Shown: positions 24,736 to 38,742 of the stretch, in pieces | Numbering within the stretch: position 1 is the stretch's first letter | Layout of the letters: each line of letters opens with the position of its first letter | NCBI GenBank assembly: GCA_013399115.1 | Contig: VXAA01000979.1 | Span: forward strand, 327,213 to 391,212 | DNA length: 64,000 nt | Reading direction: 5' to 3' | Source: Anseranas semipalmata | Taxonomy: Eukaryota; Chordata; Aves; Anseriformes; Anseranatidae | Made by a program: the position numbers and the translations under genes | The notes under the pieces: model-generated | What the model was told of the DNA's origin: nothing | Seen by the model: the letters and a program-made list of their open reading frames with translations, nothing else | Databases searched by the model: none

Positions 24736-27700
24736 ACCAAACACATCAGCCCTTCACCAAGTCCTGCTTTAGAGACCCTACATGTTGTTCTAAGTGCAAG
24801 GGGTAGCATCAACATCAGAGCAGGGGCTCTGGAAACTGCAGCGTGCAGCTCCCCAGCCCCTCCACGTGGAGCTTCGCCGGTCGGGAAGAGCAGGAGAGCA
24901 GAGCCTCGACGGGGCTGCTCCGGGGACTTGCGAGAAGGGCACCGATGCTCCCTTGGGCATTGCGTCCTGCTCCCTGTCCCGCTACTGCGGAGAGGCAGCT
25001 GAAAGGACAATGCTGGCAAGGGGGAGATGGAGGTGCTGGGCACGCCGCAGGATCAGACCGGGCACAGAGGTGAGCCTCTGCAAGGCATCCTTGACCAGAC
25101 ACAGCATGTTTGGGTCACTGGGGACTGATTATTTGGGCTCAATGCAGTCTAAAAACATATTAGATGACAAGCCCTTGGCCACTGGGAGCTGATGAGAATG
25201 AGAAAACACCTGGGGAAATCTGTGAGGCAGCAAGAAACCAGGAGGTTGGAGACAAAACTGCAGTTTTTAAATCCCTTTCTTCTCTAGAGTTTCACAGTCG
25301 ACTAGGTTTGGCCTAAGCTGACATGAAAGATCTGGTGTGTTTCCTGTTACACGTGAAAAATGACATACACACCAGTAACATCAATATTATTATATATATA
25401 TTTTTTAAAATTGGACTTCACACCTAATTTTTACTTAAAATATGCATTTCAAGATGTATAGTTCATCTTAGCCTGGCTTTCCTCATTGACCATGACTGCA
25501 GTTTCAGGAAGAGTGATGAGATACTGAGTCTCCCAGGCAATGCCCATTGCTGCCCAGAGCTGAGTCAGTAGTGCCGGTGTGCCACCTGCATCTTTAATAA
25601 TGTCAAATGGACCCAAACCACTGACATCTGCTCATGAAGTTTGCAGTTTAAGTGATTTCTCAGATACGCAAGTCAACGTTCTCTACCTGGAATCTTGCTC
25701 GGAAAATGTTTGACATTTCTATAGCAGGCATTTGCTCACTTAGGAAAAAATTATCCAGAGAAAATAAGGGCTCTGCTGCCCAGCCAGTTCTTGTGCGGCA
25801 TGCGAGTGAGCTCCCTGCTCGTCTCTGCTCCCTGAGCTGTCATGTTGCTACAGGAGAGACTCACCACCGCTGTCAATCTGCTGGCGGGCTTCTCGTCTCC
25901 CGCAGGAGCTCTGCTTCAGTGCTCATAAACCGGCACGTTTTGTTTTATTTTCTCCTGACGACTCACTAGCAGAGGACCAGCAAAACTGCTTTTTCATTAT
26001 TTAACTACAGATACTTATAATTGCTCAATAATGTAAGAAGTCTTGTAAAGGGATTTCAATTTTTGTCCAAATTCCAAAATGCCTGCCAGAAGTTCAATAT
26101 TTCTCACAATTTAAGCAGGCCTTTTAAAAGCCCAACTGTATCTTAAAATCTCATCTTTTTATTATTATTATTTTTAATAGCTTTGTGTATGTACTGTGAG
26201 GATTGGGCCATATAATCATATAAAGACTTGGATAAAATCAAAACTAGATCAGCTGTTATTGCAGCAACAAATCAAACAGTTTTTTTTCCTCTTCTCAAAA
26301 CAAGAAACAAGACTGGACCTGAACCAGCTGCCAGCAAGTCAGAGGTGAATGCAGGCATGCCAAACCTGCAGTTGGTTTTGTCTTTTACCAACATGCATGT
26401 TGCCCAAGAAGGGCTCACCCATGCCACGGGTCCAGTCCCCCACAGGCCACTCACCTGTGCAATGCATATTTAAGTCAAGAAAACCAAACACACACCCATA
26501 ACAACACCTGTAAAATGCTTTCCTGGTCTACCCAAAGCAGTATGTGCTGTTGGTGCACAGATTGTGGGTGCCAAGAAGTCTAATGTGCATCTTAACTCCA
26601 ATTTGTCCAAGTGGACTGTGTTGAATAACTATTCAGCTGATAATGTGTAGCATAAATGCACATCTGCATGAAGATGTGGTCTCATATGACCATTGCTTCT
26701 ACTACCAGTATTTGTATTGCCACAGCTGGTGGAAGCGCTTGTGGGTTGGGATCCTGCTGTGCTAGGTGGGGTGCCCAAGACGAGAAAAGGGAGAACTAAG
26801 CATCCAGTTGAAAGGAAGGCCACAGCAGATGAGACAGCCAGACGGAGAGGCAGACAAACAGAGAGAGCAAGGAAAGAGAGCCAATGCCAACCAGAAGAGT
26901 AGTGGCAGAGTACATCAGCATCGTGACCAGCCCTCCCCAAATCCTACAATGGAAATGAAGAAGGAAGAGCTATGCATGTGGTTGTCCACAGGCCCATAGG
27001 AGAAGTACGAAAGCACACCTTTAAAAGATGTGGTACGAAGGGCTGTGTGCCCAGGGTGGAAGGGAGGCTGGGAGGAGGTCGGTACTGGTAGCAGGGGGCA
27101 CCTAGCTCCCACCCTGGGGCTGAAGCCAGACCAGAGCACGGGGCTGGGCGGTGGCAGGAGAGGTGTAGGAGCACGGGGAGGGTCTTCTGGGGGGAAAGGG
27201 TCATCTCTTCTGGGGAAGAGAAAGAGGACACTGCAAAGCTGGTGCTTTTAAGGGTGTCTTCGGCTGCTCAGAATTTGGGAGTGCTGGCAGCAGGCTCAGA
27301 GGTGATGGATTGTTAGGGGGTTAAAGATACGTGAACCTTGCCGTTTCTCTCACAGCTAATGCCATGATGTGTACAGAGAGAGTGACATTCCCCCCTCCGG
27401 TGTGCATGCTGTAGCCATACACATATATACATACACAGAGAGGGGGCAAACAGCACAATGGCTGTACATAGCCATATACATAAAAGGGTTGTTTGGCCAT
27501 GAGCTTGTTACAGAGCCAGGCTGGCTGGGGCTCGGGTGTCACCAGCAACTTGCCGGATCAGGCCCTCGCTGCCTGGCTGAAGGACAGCAGCAGCGCTGGC
27601 AGCCCCAGCGCGGTGTGAGGATGCTCCCGTCCCTGCTGTCCCCACCGTGGGCTGCCAGCCTCCAGCTCTGCCTCCAGCTCCATACGTCAGCACCAGGGAG

Positions 27701-30700
27701 TGGAGACTGATGGCACAGCATGGCCCAAACACATATTTCTTCCTTATAAAACCACAGAACAGGACATTTGGCTCCTGTTACCAGAGGCCTGGGGTATAAT
27801 TAATCCACCCTATGTTACCTTTCTAATTACATCTGTGCTCAAGTATCCAGATCTTTCACAACCTCAGTACTTTTAAGGTACAGGAAAGATACTGCTGCCC
27901 TGGTTTTGCAGGGAGAGAGGCTGCAGCGTAGGGACTCTGAGTAAGTAGGACAAACTTAAGAGAAAACCCGTAGCACGGCTGAGAACAGAACCCAGATGTA
28001 CCAAGGGCTCATGGTTTGCTTTAAATACAACACTAGGATCCCTCTCATTCATGATGCCAGTATAATGGTATTTCCTCTCCTGGAATGGTGCGTTTGGCTT
28101 TGGCCAGCACCTCTCTTTCTCCGGAAAGTCAGAGGGAGAGGGAGAGAGCGAGAGGGGAGAAAAGGCCAGAGGAGCGCAACCAAAACAAACCTCCTTGCAG
28201 AGGCCCTCCATACGAGGTGAGGAGGAGGCACGGGGCTGCGTGGGGGCTGTGCGGTGCCCTGTGCACAGGGCAGCAGCAAGGTACTGTGGATCGGGGAATC
28301 GGATCAGCCCCGGCTCTGTTTCTGTGTCCTGGGATAATTTCTGGGTTTCTCTACTGGGGGAAACTGTTGCAGGGTGAAAGTTTTACGTGTGCCAGACGTG
28401 GGTGTACAGCATCCGTGCTGTTCTGCACTCATGCCCTGGGGAGGGACTGAGGTCTCTGCCTCCACTTTGAGAGAGAAGCGTGAGCAAGGACAGACGTGGC
28501 ATGGCAAACGCTCTGTGCAGTCTCACCTCAGTGCTGCGTGCAGCGTTCCTGGCAGAGGCAAGCCCTCAGCCCCGAAAGGCAAAGCTCAGCTTCATAAAAC
28601 CTGAAGGCCTGATACATAATGGTGATAGAAATGCAGTGTTCTTTTTTCAAACCTTTATTGTTCCAGCATGATCTGTCTCAAGTACCCTGGGCACTTCCCT
28701 GTGCAATGGTAAAACAACGTTTGCCTAAAAGAAAAAGAAAGAACTTCAAACATTTGAAAAATAGACAAGAAAATAGGCTAATGGGACCAAAACAGCCTTT
28801 TTAGTTTCTTGGGGAAACACCTCCCATATGGGTTTGAAAAAAATCTTTATCAGAGCTTTTGACACCATGTAATTACTTCATGGAACTCTTCCAGTTTATG
28901 CTTGCAACCTACAGAAAAGGGCATCTTATTTAACAAAAAATCTTGGCTTATAGAAAGCCACGTGGCTCAATATCAGAGCTGGGAACATGCGCGATCACAC
29001 TGAGGACACTGTTTTTGACTCCAGGCTTGTGTAAGAGCCACTGGCATGCAGGTACATTGCATGCTGCGATGTAAGATAACTGGGCAAGGCTCACAGCCTG
29101 GGCTTGGAGGATGAGAAGTGCCTCAATAGCACGGGGAAAGCCCCGATGGGCCTCTCGCCCCAGCGGGCTGCAGGGCTGCGTGCTCCAGCCAGAGGGACAG
29201 CCTGCGGAGAAGCAGACAGCCCGTGCCGCAGCTGATGGGTCAGAGCTCGCTCCTGCCTGCCCCCGCAAAGCTCTGTGACCACTGACTTCGGCAGCACATG
29301 AGGAATTAAATGAAGAAGCCATGGCTGACATCCAGAGGGATGCTCTGATGTGCTCCTTGCAGAGCTGTCAGACAGCCCATGGTGGCACGGCCACTGAGTC
29401 GGCTGGAGAAGCCCGCAGGGGTCAGTGAAGGGTGCTGTTTGTGACAAGAACTCTACAGTTCGGCTCACAGGTCACTGCCAGCTCCAGCCCCCTGGCTTGA
29501 ACCACCTGGAGCCTGCCCTTGCCCGCCCCCGTCTCCCCACAGGGCAGGACTCTGCGGCATCTTCCCATCTGCATCCTCCCTTCATTGCTGGCCTCGCTGT
29601 TCACTCACAACATTTGCAGTTGGAGAGAAAACTAAAGCAGGATTCAGCTCATGGGTTAAGCTCATTTTACATTTGAGGTAGGTGTCTAAGGTCTTGCTAT
29701 AGTCAGTGGAGATGCAATTAATGCAGACAGTCTAGGATAGGAGCTGAAACACATTTAGATGTCTTCATCTGAAAGTTCAAGGCCTCACAGACCAAAATAT
29801 TCTTTTGTAATGAATTTTATTATTGTTCGTACTCAGCTGAGTGAAGGCATTGTGGCAAAATAGCCTTGATCTAGCAGGCACAGATACAGGCATCAGTGAA
29901 GATGTGCTGTGGACATTAATAAGGTCAAGCTCCCCAGAATCATATAGCCAGCGTCCCCAGTGGGTTGCAGACACTTCTGCCAAACCAGATGCTGCTGTGC
30001 CTTCAGCATTTTTGCTCACGTAGGCAAGCCTGCCTGTGCCAAGCCATTGTACTGTGGCAGAGGACAGAAAGAAAGCTCTCCATGAAGTCTGGCTTCCAAA
30101 GCAGTGGCTCTTCAGGGCATTCCTTCCAAACATAGACTGGGGAACACAATCCCCCAGTTTCCAGGCATTTTTTCCAGGCAGTTCTTCAGCGTTCCTGTGC
30201 TACTCTGTGAGGGTCTGATGAACCTGGCAGTGGGGACAGTTGTTAGGCAGGATGGCTGCCTTAGGCACAAGGCCATCGGACAGAGATGGTTAAGCCCTCC
30301 ATAAGCAGAGCAACTCAGGGCTGTCAGCACCTGCCTCTGCATCTGGAGATGAGGGAAGCCAGGAGAACCCAGAGCAGCATCAGAGCCCAGGGCTGCTTCA
30401 GCCCTTTCGTCCCAAACACCACAAATCCCACAGGCATCCTCTCCTCAGCCACATCCAGATCCTTTACCATCTCTGGAGGCCAAGGTGACTTTGCCTTCCT
30501 CTGACTTGTATCTTTGTCTCCAAGAAGTCCTGTTTTCCATCCAGGCATACACAGCAGTCTTAGTAATTTGTTCTCCTTAAAGCTGGGGTCCCTCTGTAAG
30601 AAAGCTTCTTTTCCCACATCTGCAGGTCTTGTAATCACTTTGAAATCTGAGATACACTTATGGTTCTGCTCCATTGCTTTGTGCACATATTAGTGTGAAT

Positions 30701-31379
30701 GTGGGATTTCCATGCAACTTGAGACACAGCGTTCCTTTGGTAACCACATCTATGCTCTGCCTGAACCCTGTAGCTTAGGATCACCCACTTGTAGTTTGCA
30801 CAAATCTCTCCTCTACCATTGACCCTTTCATGCTCGAGAGGAGCCTCCTGTAAACATTTGCTAGTTATCTCTAAAAATCTCTCCTGCCATGCTGTCTATG
30901 AAAAGCTTTCTAAAGACCAGTGTTCACTATTCATGATACTGTTAATGTCTCCATGTTCCACTGGACCTGGGCCTGCCTGTGTTGTAAACTGCCTGGGCAG
31001 GACCAACACTGTCCTTCCTTTGCACAGCACCTGGAGGTGACAGTCCAGGATGAGTGATACCATGTGAGATGACAACTAAAGTGCTAAACAAGTACTCAGA
31101 CTAATGCAGGGGAAGGTACTTACTGGAACACTGGCAGGAGAAATCAAGAAATTCCTCTAAAAAGCAAGTTATTCCAAATATCTTCCTTCATCCAAACCAA
31201 GCCATCAGGACCAATGCTGATTCGACTGACTACGTTTACCCTCATGAGAACCTGCTTACTCACTAACTCTTCAGCTTCTGATACTCTTCACTTTGAGAGC
31301 CTGCAAACATAAATCAATTGGAAATAAAATTTAATTTACAACATCAAAAACAGTCACATTTGGAAACAGTCTAATTTCC

Positions 31380-31580
31380 TGACACTCAAAAGCACATCCC
31401 ATTATAATTTATCAACCATCACATTTTTAATGATGTCAGACATTTGTCATAAAATCACCATTAAATTGGTATCTAATGGCTTCTAATAAATGTCAAAATG
31501 AACTTGCAGATGCCTATTTGAAATATATTAGGAGCCATTAAACAGCAATTAAAAGGAAGTTTCACAAATAATATTTTATA
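31380..31580. promoter_or_regulatory. AT-rich candidate conserved noncoding element
   Basis: Dense words such as TGATGTCAGACATTTGTCAT, CATTAAATTGG, CTAATGG and GCCATTAAA (homeodomain and TALE-type TGTCA words) occur in about 200 bp without repeats. Assignment rests on motif density only. Confidence 0.22.
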
Positions 31581-33632
31581 TTAGATAGGTCGCAGAGCCA
31601 CGCAAAGAAGGGACAGTGACATTTTGAGGAACCTCTGGAAATGCTCCCTCGCTTCACATATTTCTGTAACGATGGAGCGAGTGCTTCTCTGGAAAGCAGC
31701 CCACGCTCTCTGGGCATCCAGAGCCCTTCCTGCAGGACGAGCCAGGGCTACAAATGGGAGGTGATTGAGAAAGCTGGCCTCAAGCTGGGCAGAGGGACAA
31801 CTTGAGGCCACCTGGTACTGTAGTGCCTATGCACTACACCCTGAAGTGTGCACAGTTTAGAGCTGACTTAAAGAAAAGAGCTCACACCACTGGCTCTACC
31901 CTCCCTACCGCCCTTTTGGTTTTTGCTGGATTTCTCTAGTCCAGGTATTAACAAACCTCACCTTGTGTCATTGGTGCAATCTGGTATCATCACATCCCAG
32001 GCTCTCTTGAAAGGGCACTGAAAACCACCTTTGCCTTCTGACTCAAACCTCTCCAGAAGCAGCTGTGTGCTGAGAGCCACCAATGGTCCATGAGTCCATG
32101 CTCCTTCTGCTCTGGAGTTGTTGTTTAAAAGGTGCATCTTCTCTACACCCTAAGGACATGTGCACATGTATATATGCTTTAAATAAAATAAATATCTCAT
32201 TAAAATATGCCCAGGTATTGATTCCCTTTGTTCCTCTTGCAGCACAAAGCTTATTTTCATCTGCTATACCTTGAAAATTACTGACAAACATTTAACCTCT
32301 AAGCATCAGCAAGAATCTCATAACTTTCACATGCCTGTATCAGTCCAGTCACAGCTCATAAATGGTTAAAAAGAAGGACTTAATCCCAGCTTGCTCTGTT
32401 CCCAAATTAGGTTCCTGTAAAAGAGCAGCTTGCTTGCTCCCTCTCTTTTCACTTCAACCCTCACAAAGAGAAGGGAGGTGTGGGCCGGATCTGGCCACTA
32501 GTCCTGCCAGGGCTCAGGCCAGTGCAGTGAGCGTTGCCTAAGATGGAGGATGCAGAGCCTGACGGATGGGGACGGCACGTTCTGGTGTGGCTGGGGGAGC
32601 AAGCAGCAGGCCAGTGCATTACACAAGTAGGTATTAGCAGCCAATAATAGATTCATTGTGTCAGTCCACAAATATGTTGTTACGCTCCACCTTCCGTCCT
32701 ATTTGTTTCTTACAGTACTATGGCTACTTTCCTCTCCCATTTACGCAGCCGAGAACTGGTCCTGACTTAGAAGAGCAAGAAAAAATCCCATTACCTCCAC
32801 CCATCCCATCGCCTGCTCCTTAAAGGACCTGTTTATACAACTGTAGAGGAGGGTGTGTATTTGCATATTAAATGGGATTGAGAAAATATGTAACATATGT
32901 TGCAAACAGAACTAATGTCTAAACACACATGTAAACCTGGGCTAACGGGTCCTGCCAAAATATTTTAACCATCTGTTTTTACTTAGCTGTTTTTGAACAA
33001 ATTATGTTTATTATGTTAATTTATTTTACTGTCAACAACACCAAATGACAGAGTTGCCGCTAAACAACATCATTATATATCACATTCTGGCATAATACTG
33101 GCAGGTTTTTTTAATGCGACAGGAATAAATGCATATTAAAATGTCAATTTGTTTAAAATCTAGTTCAGGATGGTAAATACATCTGCACAAATCCATCGTG
33201 TTCCAACATACACTGTTTGTACAGACACTACTTAAAGATAAGGCGCTTTGATGGGACTTGGAGAAAGATGCAGGAGCGCAGAGGTCCTGCCTGGACTCCT
33301 GGTCCAACCTTGAGGCTGATGCCAAGGAGGGAGGGAGCGAACGAAAGGGAGGCCGCTAATTCTCTGGTGTGCCGCATTTTAAGAAGTTGTGATAAGCTTC
33401 CTGCAAGTCTGTCTTCATTTGCAGCATCCAGGAGAGCTCCTTCGGACAAAACAAAACTGAAATTGAGATCCAGCATCCCAAGACGATGCCCTGTTCCCCT
33501 GTGTCCTGGTAGGAGTCTCTCTCCAGCCGGGGGTGCCGGCACCCAGCACTGCCACCGCAGCCGGAGGACAGTGAGGGCTGCTCTGGAGGCCCCAACACCC
33601 TCTCAAGATCCCCCAGTGAGTAAGTTGCATGG

Positions 33633-34330
33633 TGTTGTGGTGGTTTCCCCCTGGTGTGCAGCTGAACTCCACCATGCTGCTCTCTCACTCCCCCTCCTTA
33701 AAGGAAAAGGGGGAGAAAATACAATGGAAAGGGCTCAAGGGTTGAGATAAGGACAGGGAGATCGCTCACCAATTACTGTCATGAGCAAAACAGATGCAGC
33801 TCCTGCCCTGCCTCCTGCTCCTGCGTGGGCTCCTCTCCACGGGCTGCAGCTCCGGCCCAGGGCCTGCTCCTGCGGGGGCTCCCATGGGCCGCAGCCTCCT
33901 TCAGGCCACATCCACCTGCTCCATGGGGGCTCCTCCACGGGCTGCAGCGTGGAGATCTGCTCCGTGTGGTGCCCATGGGCTGCAGGGGGACGGCTGCTCC
34001 ACCATGGTACACCACAGGCTGCAGGGGTACAACCTGCTCTGGTGCCTGGAGCCCCTCCTGCCCTCCTTCTGCACTGACCTGGGTGTCTGCAGAGCTGCTT
34101 CTCTCTCATTTCTCACTCCTCTCTCCCAGCAGTTTTTCCCCTTTCTTAAATCTGCTCTCACAGAGGCGCAACCAATGTCGCTTATTGGTTTGGGTCTGGC
34201 CAGCGGTGGGTCCCTTTTGGAGCCAGCTGGAGCTGGCTCTGGTTTGACATGGGGCAGCTCCTGGACTCTTCCACAGAGGCCGCCCCTGCAGCCCCCTGCT
34301 ACCAAACCCATGCCATGTAAACCCAATACA
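33633..34330 (+). mobile_element. Solo LTR of an avian ERVL-type endogenous retrovirus
   Basis: It begins TGTTGTGGTGGTTTCCCCCT and ends CCAAACCCATGCCATGTAAA followed by CCCAATACA, giving TG...CA ends about 698 bp apart. The internal order is that of a common bird ERVL-class LTR: the CACTCCCCCTCCTT and AAGGGTTGAGATAAG 5' part, several degenerate copies of CCATGGGCTGCAG, CTTCTGCACTGACCTGGGTG, TTCTTAAATCTGCTCTCACA then GAGGCGC, and GGGTCCCTTTTGGAGCCAGC. No gag, pol or env sequence adjoins it, so it is a solo LTR from old recombination. I see no clear 5-bp target-site duplication. Recognition is from memory of the family. Confidence 0.82.
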
Positions 34331-37300
34331 ATAACTGATGCTAAAAACCCACCTTTTCTTCCACATAGGCAATATAATCTTACTCTCCAGCCACGTTTTC
34401 CTTTTGGTACAATTCATGGGGTGGCACAGGCTGCTTTTGATCGCACTATTCCCCTCTCAGAGCTACATTCACAGGGCTGAGCGTCCCTCACACAGGGAAG
34501 GGACCCTGCTTCTTCCAGCCCTGTGCCTGCACACGCGTTTACACCACGCCACAGTCGGGTCAGGGAGGTGGCCAGAAAACCCATCCTACCTCAATTCATC
34601 CTTTGCAGCAGTGGGAAAATAGGCTATGGCCCCATGCAACTGGAAGCAGAGAGTTTTGTGTGCTCCAGAAGACAGCTAGAAAAGTATGAGAAGTGGGGAG
34701 TCCTCTGGCTTTTGAGTCAAAAAACAGACAGAAGACAGACTGTCCCACCTAAACACTCCTCATCTAGAGGAATATCTTCTGATGTATCTTCCAAAACACT
34801 GAAGGGCTGGAATGGAACAGGATGAAAGAGAAGTGGAAAAGCCTGAGACAAGACCACAAGGGCAAGGAATGCTCTGTGGCCTTCATAAAGCAACATGTTT
34901 CTATCAGTCTGCTCAGGTAGCTGAAGGCACTCGTGACATATAAGCCAGTGACAACATGATATATTACAGGATATGGTACAACATAAAATGCAATCAGGCC
35001 ACAGTCTTGCAAAGACTCATGGGTTTGTGTAACGATGCACATGAACAGTCCTGCCAAGATCCAAGGATTGCTCCAGTGCAGATGGTGGAACGCTTTCATA
35101 AAGCAAGCAGAGGTATGGTCAATGAGGATCTCTCCAGCCCTGAGAAATCCTAAAATAGCCTAACACTGCCTCTAATATTGAATCAATTAGCTGAGAAACA
35201 ACCAGTAAGGAAATGTGATATTGCTTTCGGGGATTAGGCAGCAGGCATTTTGGGACAAGATTTTGTTTAAGACAAGGAACAGGCTCCTTTTGATTAACCT
35301 CAGTCTTTTGAAACATATAGTGAAGAAATACTGTGCACATAAATATTTTGATATCTCACTAACAAATAGTGTAAGCCATGCCACCTTTATTTAAACCTCC
35401 TTCCCCAACAAGACCAAGGCTGTTCACGCAGAATTGTAAAGAAATCAGTGTTTATGGTGTCCATTATAACACCAGACTTTGTCAAGTGCAGTGATACGTG
35501 AGAGGCAATGCCACACGGTGTACAGTTTGGAGGAATTCCCCCTCCCCTCACTAAATTCTGGTTTTACTAAGAGAAAGGTTACAAGGTTTTTATTTCAAGA
35601 GTTGAAGTCCTGAGAAAATAAACCTCAGTCCAAATACTTGTCCAGCCTACAACAGATATTCCATAAAATGTATGGGCTGATTTCACGCGTATGGCTGCTC
35701 ATTTTACAAGGGAATGATTAAGATGGTCATGGTTATGTTGGCTTTTAGTCCAAAAATGCCTCAGCTGCTCTGGATTCATTTAAAATCATAATGTACCTCT
35801 GTGTGCAAAAAACAAGCAGCCAGCACTCCTCTGCTCCTGCAGTCCTGCAAATACAGCTCTTTGCTTTTGACAGTGTTTCCAGCACGGTTCATTAGACACT
35901 ATTTGCTCCAGCCGTCCATTTCTTTCTCCTCTCAGCCTGCCATCTCCATCTCTCTGGCACCAGAGATTCACGGAGTGGGCAGAGATGCCTTCGGGAAGAG
36001 ACAAGCCTTTATTGCAGTTTGCTGTCTTCCACCCCCCTCAGGGGTCCCAGCCCCCCAGCCCAGCCAAGCTCGGATGAGCATTTTGTTGAAAAGCAGTGGG
36101 AATGCAGTTCAGAAGTGCTTTTATCCCCCCTAAAAAAATGAAACTTCAGCTCTTGCACCCCAACCCAAAAGAGAAATGTGCTGGCACTGTTGTAGTCTGC
36201 ACCGGGCACGAACCTACGGATAACACTGTCAGGAGAAGCAGCCTTTCACCCTACGCTCTTCCCCCTGGGGAGGAGAAGGCTTTTGCGGTGTGCTCTGGGT
36301 TGTGCAGGGCTTTATTCCTGACACGGCCCGTCCCCAGGAGTCATGCAGAGAGTGATTAAAGGGCAGACTGCGAGTCAAAAAGAGTAACCACCTTTTCCCA
36401 TTCTAATCTGATTTGGTCGTCTCAGGCTCCTCATGCACACACTACTTGATACTTCCTGCTCCACAAGTTTTTCTGGCTGCAGCTGCCCAGCATCCCTTCC
36501 CCTCGTCCTCCTCCACAGCTTGTCCTGCTCTTGGTTTATCTCTTCACTATAAAAAGGAAAGGCATTTATTGCTTCATTCACATTAAGTGATTATTGTGTA
36601 ACAGAAATAAACTGCTTGTTCCTATATAATCATAGATCACTTTGCAGAACGCAGGCTTCAAACAACAGAGGTAAAAGTCTGCAATGTTTTCCTGTGAAGC
36701 AATCTTCATTTCTTAAAAAAAACATCACAACAAAACCTAAAAGCCCTAAGTCAGTATCTTCCCGCAACTGCAGCTGATTTCCTGTGTAAACTAAAACCAT
36801 GTGATATTCCATAAATGCTTCCAGCTCTAAATTACAGGAAATGAAAACCATCATGGAAAAGGAAAGCTTTGGAATAAATTCCCAGATCAGATATCATTAT
36901 AACTACATTTCAGTCTGATTACAATTTGGGTGCTTTCTGACATACCTGGTGGAGATTAAAGGGGCTGATAGCAGCTGGTGGCATGCAGTGTCACCCCGGC
37001 CCCGCTGCAGGACAGAGACATCTCCCACACTCAGGGCAGCGCTGCAGGGGTGCCAGAGCTGAAATCAGGGGCTGAGGTTGATAAAGGGAGACATTTTTAT
37101 GTAGTCTTTGTGAAGGTCAGGCTCTGAGCCTTCAGCTGTATTAAATTGTCTGTGCCCTACACCGTCATGGTTTGCAATTAGCTGTCCACATGCACCCACA
37201 GCTGCACATGCACGTGCTCTTTCACCGTCAAGGGCTTAGTGACTCTGCAGCTCTTCATTGCTCAGTAACATTTTCTGCAAAAGGAAAGAAGCTAGGGTTG

Positions 37301-38665
37301 CACAATGCCATATAAGCCCATGCTGGTAGAAAGCATATACATTACAAGAAGATAGGAAAGGAGAGCAAACGAGCTCACCCCATCCCACCTGAATTTGGAA
37401 TATATGCTTGGTCCTTTGCAAATATTGCAGCCTACTGCTACCAATGGAAGGTTGTGAGAGCCATGCTTGCACGCTACTGTGGTTTGCACCATGCAGTCTG
37501 AATATACATGATGTCTCCATGTTTTTTTGTAGGTCCCTTGACAGAGAGCACCCACAGCACCCCTGGCTGTGATAACTTACCACTAGTTACAACCCTCCTT
37601 TCAGCTGGATTCTCCGTGGCTCTGACCATCTTCCTGGTGAGACAAGTGGCCAAGCTGAGATTTATAGACACTTCTCCCAGTGTTCTCATCCCATAAGTGG
37701 CTGCAGAAAGGGGATTTTCATTCATGTGACCAGTGCATTCTGTTTTTGTGTACCCCAGGACACTAAATCAACCTGGCACTGTTAAGAAATAAGGACTTCA
37801 ATTAAACTAAGTAATTGCAGTGCTCTTATACAATTCGTTAATTGATATGCTAGGAATTTTTCCCAGTTTGTTCAGCCAAAATCATGATAATTTTCCTTTT
37901 GAACAAATATAGCGAATAATTATCAGACTGAAACAAAGTTGCAGCAAATTACTCATTTTAAGGACAGTTCTTGGGTACACCATCATTCATTTCTTATTTC
38001 AAACGTCACAGGAGCAAAGTATCACTCATACCATGCAAGTGTCTCTTTCTGGCTGTCAGACGCCTGCACACAGCAGTGCCCCTTTCAGATACCTTACGCA
38101 TTGTCATCACTTCTTCACACATAAAACATTTGGGGCAGTCCCAACGCTTCTGGACGTTCTAGGCTATCTTGCTGCTGGTATGATGAAAGTGTTTCTACCA
38201 ACAAGTGTATCTCAGCCATCAACATATCATTCACATGTAGGCCGGCATTGATTTCTGCCTTGTTACCAGAATGCGGCAGATTCTCCAGTGGGGCAGAGGG
38301 TCACACGTCTGATGCCAAAGGAACCGAGACCATTTGCACAAATCGAGGGCTTCAGCCAATACTTTTTATAAGCTGTTCTTGCTGAGTGTCCCAAATGAGA
38401 GGCTTCAGTGCCAGCAAAATCATTAAAGTGAACAGCTTTGCCTCGTTCCCTACCCAGCAGACATTTCTGTTGGGGTAGGTCATTAGTTATTCCTGAGGTG
38501 GTTAGGTTATCGCATTGAATCTTAATCCATCTAATTCATCCCAGCACACTCCCATTTGTTTCGAGTGCTTGCCTTTTAAAATGCCATTAAATCATGTCAA
38601 AGGCCTTCTCTGCACCTGCCAAGAAAGCTGCATGCATGCTCTGATTGTCTTTGCCAGGTGAATTC

Positions 38666-38683
38666 TATTTAGTATATTTAGTA
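38666..38683. repeat. Perfect 9-bp tandem duplication
   Basis: TATTTAGTA repeated twice, followed by a partial third copy (TATTC). Confidence 0.85.
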
Positions 38684-38712
38684 TATTCCTGGAGAAGACA
38701 GCTTGTTGCAGA

Positions 38713-38742
38713 TCCTATTTCTCCTTCTCCTATTTCTCCTTC
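38713..38742. repeat. Perfect 15-bp tandem duplication
   Basis: TCCTATTTCTCCTTC occurs twice in direct succession, 30 bp after the 9-bp duplication. The stretch is pyrimidine-rich. Confidence 0.9.

Larger units (their letters stand above)
22172..33632. other. Intergenic DNA
   Basis: No gene recognised in 11.5 kb. Small features: an inverted SOX-like palindrome (22685-22700), an AAAC-repeat tract (24710-24735), palindromic E-boxes (24861-24870 and 28956-28967), an ATT repeat (26157-26176), a GA-rich patch (28128-28160), and a candidate noncoding element (31380-31580). Open frames in the GC-richer parts at about 24.8-25.1, 26.6-27.3, 28.0-28.6 and 29.0-29.5 kb overlap one another on both strands and show no domain. 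Confidence 0.65.

Noticed and set aside
33217..34480. Plus-strand frames of 177 and 228 codons
   Set aside because: They lie in or overlap the GC-rich solo LTR and reflect its low stop-codon content, not a retroviral protein.
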